A program made the position numbers and the translations under genes. From positions 558,001 through 622,000 of the forward strand of contig NZ_CP078013.2 of assembly GCF_024112395.2 (NCBI RefSeq): DNA of 64,000 bases, given 5' to 3'. Of this stretch, positions 59,220 to 64,000 are shown piece after piece (the stretch's first letter is position 1; every line of letters begins with the position of its first letter). Source of the DNA: Pseudomonas pergaminensis (GTDB taxonomy: Bacteria; Pseudomonadota; Gammaproteobacteria; Pseudomonadales; Pseudomonadaceae). The notes beneath the pieces are model-generated. The model made no database searches, was not told the DNA's origin, and was given only the letters and a program-made list of their open reading frames with translations.

Positions 59220-59227
59220 GCAGCACC

Positions 59228-59260
59228 TAACTGACTGGCACCCCGCGTGCCAGCCAGTTA
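59228..59260. other. Hairpin after rplI
   Basis: TAACTGACTGGCAC and GTGCCAGCCAGTTA form a 14-base stem with one mismatch just after the rplI stop. It precedes a true terminator and may protect the rplI mRNA 3' end. Confidence 0.6.
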
Positions 59261-59266
59261 ACATCG

Positions 59267-59303
59267 GGCACGATCCTGTTTACAGGTCGTGCCTTTTGTT
59301 TTT
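59267..59303 (+). terminator. Intrinsic terminator of the rpsF-rplI operon
   Basis: GGCACGATCCTGT, loop, ACAGGTCGTGCC followed by TTTTGTTTTT. Strong terminator just before dnaB, which then needs its own promoter. Confidence 0.88.
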
Positions 59304-59329
59304 CTACACACCCCTAATTCCAAGTGGCC

Positions 59330-60727
59330 ATGAACGATATTTCAGCTCCTGAGCAATACGATCTGCAAACCGCTGCCCTGAAGGTGCCGCCGCATTCCAT
59401 CGAGGCCGAACAGGCCGTGCTCGGTGGTTTGATGCTGGACAACAACGCCTGGGAACGCGTGCTGGATCAAGTCTCGGACGGTGACTTCTATCGCCATGAC
59501 CACCGCCTGATCTTCCGTGCCATCGCCAAACTGGCCGACCAGAACTCACCGATCGACGTGGTGACGCTGGCCGAGCAGCTAGACAAGGAAGGCCAGACCT
59601 CCCAGGTCGGCGGCCTCGGCTACCTGGGCGAGTTGGCAAAAAACACGCCGTCCGTCGCCAACATCAAGGCCTATGCCCAGATCGTTCGCCAGCGGGCCAC
59701 GTTGCGCCAATTGATCGGCATCAGCACCGAGATCGCCGACAGCGCCTTCAACCCCGAAGGGCGCACGGCCGAAGAAATCCTCGATGAGGCCGAACGCCAG
59801 ATCTTCCAGATCGCCGAGGCGCGGCCTAAAACCGGCGGCCCGGTAGGCGTCAACGAGCTGTTGACCAAGGCTATCGACCGTATCGACACGCTGTTCAACA
59901 CCGATGCGGCCATCACCGGTATTTCCACCGGTTATGCCGATCTGGACGAGAAGACCAGCGGCCTGCAGCCCTCCGACTTGATCATCGTCGCCGGCCGTCC
60001 ATCCATGGGTAAAACCACCTTTGCGATGAACCTGGTGGAAAACGCCGTGCTGCGCAGCGACAAGACGGTGCTGGTGTACTCCCTGGAGATGCCAGGTGAA
60101 TCGCTGATCATGCGGATGCTCTCGTCTCTGGGGCGTATCGACCAGACCAAGGTGCGTTCCGGCCAGCTGGAAGACGACGACTGGCCGCGCCTGACCTCGG
60201 CCGTCAACCTGCTCAACGACCGCAAGCTGTTCATCGATGACACCGCGGGTATCAGCCCCTCGGAAATGCGTGCACGTACCCGCCGCCTGGCGCGTGAGCA
60301 CGGCGACATCGCGCTGATCATGATCGACTACCTGCAGTTGATGCAGATCCCCGGCTCCAGTGGCGACAGCCGTACCAACGAGATTTCCGAGATTTCCCGG
60401 TCTCTCAAGGCCCTGGCCAAGGAATTCAACTGCCCGGTAGTGGCCCTGTCCCAGCTCAACCGCTCCCTGGAGCAACGTCCCAACAAGCGCCCGGTGAACT
60501 CCGACTTGCGGGAATCCGGAGCGATCGAGCAGGATGCTGACGTGATCATGTTCGTGTACCGCGACGAGGTGTATCACCCCGAAACCGAGCACAAAGGTAT
60601 TGCCGAGATCATTATCGGCAAGCAGCGGAACGGCCCGATCGGGTTTATCCGCCTGGCGTTTATCGGCAAGTACACGCGCTTCGAAAACCTTGCGCCGGGC
60701 AGCTACAACTTCGATGACGACGAGTAA
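59330..60727 (+). CDS. dnaB: Replicative DNA helicase DnaB
   Basis: 465 residues. The N-terminal domain (PPHSIEAEQAVLGGLMLDN) and RecA-like domain with P-loop GRPSMGKTTFA are intact; no intein is inserted at the usual sites. The hexamer unwinds at the replication fork. The ATG at 59330 (MNDISAPEQYDLQTAAL) matches the family start; the GTG at 59324 would add two residues. Confidence 0.97.
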   Translation: MNDISAPEQYDLQTAALKVPPHSIEAEQAVLGGLMLDNNAWERVLDQVSDGDFYRHDHRLIFRAIAKLADQNSPIDVVTLAEQLDKEGQTSQVGGLGYLGELAKNTPSVANIKAYAQIVRQRATLRQLIGISTEIADSAFNPEGRTAEEILDEAERQIFQIAEARPKTGGPVGVNELLTKAIDRIDTLFNTDAAITGISTGYADLDEKTSGLQPSDLIIVAGRPSMGKTTFAMNLVENAVLRSDKTVLVYSLEMPGESLIMRMLSSLGRIDQTKVRSGQLEDDDWPRLTSAVNLLNDRKLFIDDTAGISPSEMRARTRRLAREHGDIALIMIDYLQLMQIPGSSGDSRTNEISEISRSLKALAKEFNCPVVALSQLNRSLEQRPNKRPVNSDLRESGAIEQDADVIMFVYRDEVYHPETEHKGIAEIIIGKQRNGPIGFIRLAFIGKYTRFENLAPGSYNFDDDE

Positions 60728-60749
60728 GTCCCAGCGCCTGTAAGGGCCT

Positions 60750-60823
60750 CATCGCAGGCAAGTCATCTCCCACACTGATGTGTGAATACATTCAAGTGTG
60801 GGAGCTGGCTTGCCTGCGATGGC
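60750..60823. repeat. REPIN-like inverted pair, inward orientation
   Basis: CATCGCAGGCAAGTCATCTCCCACA and, inverted, GTGGGAGCTGGCTTGCCTGC with the ends facing inward; the spacer contains GAATACATTC, like those at 50082 and 63314. Confidence 0.75.
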
Positions 60824-60830
60824 GTCATCA

Positions 60831-60857
60831 CAATTCCGACCATTACCGTCGGAATTG
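60831..60857. other. Perfect 10-bp dyad upstream of ygiQ
   Basis: CAATTCCGAC, seven-base loop, GTCGGAATTG. It sits next to the REPIN and 60 bp upstream of the ygiQ ATG, before a TATATT that may be a -10 box. No U-run follows. It could be an operator or hairpin (see findings). Confidence 0.6.
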
Positions 60858-60916
60858 GTCAAAATTTGTGCTATATTCCGCGCCCGCGATTTTTCATCTC
60901 AACACCGGTCACCGTC

Positions 60917-63220
<2,304 letters not shown>

Positions 63221-63240
63221 TCGCAGCCTGAACATGTAAA

Positions 63241-63267
63241 ACGCCAGCCGTGTGCTGGCGTTTTGCT
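63241..63267 (+). terminator. Intrinsic terminator after ygiQ
   Basis: CGCCAGC, loop CGTGT, GCTGGCG followed by TTTTGCTTT. Confidence 0.8.
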
Positions 63268-63313
63268 TTCTATTCGGTGGCGAGCCTGTTTGTTAAGGTG
63301 GCGACCATTAAAT

Positions 63314-63393
63314 CGCCTTCGCGAGCAAGCCCGCTCCCACACTTGAATGTATTCGCACATCAAAATGTGGGAGCGGGCTTGCTCGCGAAGGCG
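63314..63393. repeat. REPIN-like inverted pair, inward orientation (GCTCGCGAA type)
   Basis: CGCCTTCGCGAGCAAGCCCG with CTCCCAC, then the inverted copy GTGGGAGCGGGCTTGCTCGC: GTGGG ends inward. A near-perfect pair, the sharpest in the window. Confidence 0.82.
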
Positions 63394-63431
63394 TCAGTTC
63401 AGTCACCACCCATTTCAAGGAAGAACACCCC

Positions 63432-64000
63432 ATGGGCAACCCCCTGGCCGGCATCGGCATGGACTCCAACCGCTCGCAGTTCATGGCGCGCCAGCGCATC
63501 GAAAGCCAGATCAACCTGCCGCGCCTGTTCGCGGCTATCGACGCCGACCCCGGGATTGTCGGCGCAGGCGTGGTGTATATCGACGCCGACTTCAACGTCA
63601 TTACCCTGCGCGAATTCAAGCCCATCTGCAGCATCAAGCCCAAGCGCATCATTTTGCGTGAAGCGCAGAAGTACATTGCGCCAACGCAGTTTGCTCAACA
63701 TGTCGTGAGCAATCCTCGAGAGTCGCGACTGATTGGCGAAGCCGTGAATACCGGAGTCTCCTGCTTGGGGGCGGTCATCAGTTGGGCTGCGATCGCCAGT
63801 GGAACCATTCTGGTGCCTTTCAGCGCTGGCGCCAGTTCCGTCATCGTTGTAGTGGGGTATGCGGCTGCTGGCGCGAGTACGCTTCAGTGCTTTAACGGCA
63901 TTGCCCGAACAGCGCTGGAAGTCGCCAAACCTGAGGTCAAGGATTCGCTCGACAGTGAAGGCTGGTACCAGAATGCGTCCATCGTGCTGGACGCCATATC
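63432..64000 (+). CDS. Hypothetical protein, Gly/Ala-rich middle (partial)
   Basis: At least 189 residues; no stop before the window ends. AAGGA lies ten bases upstream of the ATG at 63432. The first 75 residues form a soluble domain (QFMARQRIESQINLPRLFAA, GVVYIDADFNVITLREFKP), then a hydrophobic Gly/Ala/Val-rich stretch from about residue 113 to 155 (GVSCLGAVISWAAIASGTIL and SSVIVVVGYAAAGAS). I do not recognise a family. The central stretch resembles membrane-inserting or glycine-zipper segments. The second part uses rarer codons (CGA, GTA, ACA, CTT) than neighbouring genes. Follows a terminator and a REPIN, so it is a separate unit. Confidence 0.65.
   Translation, partial: MGNPLAGIGMDSNRSQFMARQRIESQINLPRLFAAIDADPGIVGAGVVYIDADFNVITLREFKPICSIKPKRIILREAQKYIAPTQFAQHVVSNPRESRLIGEAVNTGVSCLGAVISWAAIASGTILVPFSAGASSVIVVVGYAAAGASTLQCFNGIARTALEVAKPEVKDSLDSEGWYQNASIVLDAI

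Noticed and set aside
59236..59250. Apparent sigma-54 motif (TGGCAC-N5-TGC) after rplI
   Set aside because: It is part of the hairpin stem after rplI and the spacing and TTGC element do not fit.

Overview
The window is core chromosome of a fluorescent Pseudomonas (Pseudomonas fluorescens group is the best guess). The evidence is high GC, Pseudomonas-type codon use, near full-length matches to Pseudomonas protein families, and a gene order that follows the P. aeruginosa block from hldE down through waaA, tolC, thiC, parE/parC, serB, psd, motAB, rsgA/orn, queG, tsaE-amiB-mutL-miaA-hfq-hflXKC, hisZ-purA, rnr-rlmB, rpsF-rpsR-rplI-dnaB and ygiQ. I recognise that order from memory; no search was run. 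There is no prophage, insertion sequence, CRISPR array or plasmid gene.

Region by region. 1-2653: the end of a surface-polysaccharide/LPS block (APS kinase tail, hldE, a GalE-like epimerase). 2701-8444: a small oxidoreductase operon on the minus strand (Nudix-like protein, aldo/keto reductase, FAD oxidoreductase), an SMR pump with a divergent LysR regulator, and waaA. 8569-14508: the TolC-type outer membrane channel, then thiamine genes: a TPP riboswitch with a long structured leader, thiC and the transporter cytX. 14702-22772: nudF, a DUF1249 gene, cpdA, a YqiA-type esterase, and parE and parC with an exported phytase/esterase-like gene between them. 22946-30029: an orphan PqiC lipoprotein, a YtjB-type membrane protein with a cyclase-like domain, serB, psd, rhdA and an HDOD protein. 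30102-32070: motAB behind a near-consensus FliA promoter. 32122-45162: rsgA, orn, a TRIC-type membrane protein, queG, and the long tRNA-modification/cell-wall/mismatch-repair/Hfq superoperon. 45457-53218: hisZ, purA, a chemoreceptor, a ferric-type ABC importer lacking its ATPase, and two tandem identical tRNA-Leu(CAG) genes. 53444-63220: rnr, rlmB, the S6/S18/L9 operon, dnaB and ygiQ. 63432-64000: the start of an unrecognised Gly/Ala-rich protein that runs off the window.

Most of the window is ordinary housekeeping DNA. What stands out is between the genes: twelve REP/REPIN-like elements of two sequence types and two orientations; the thiC leader; a candidate S6:S18 autoregulatory leader before rpsF; duplicated tRNA-Leu units, each with its own promoter and terminator; a perfect 10-bp dyad upstream of ygiQ; and the unfinished hypothetical gene at the right edge. 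I see no clear new multi-gene system. The best candidates for undescribed biology are the right-edge gene, the degenerate cyclase-like domain in the YtjB-family protein, and the REPIN population.
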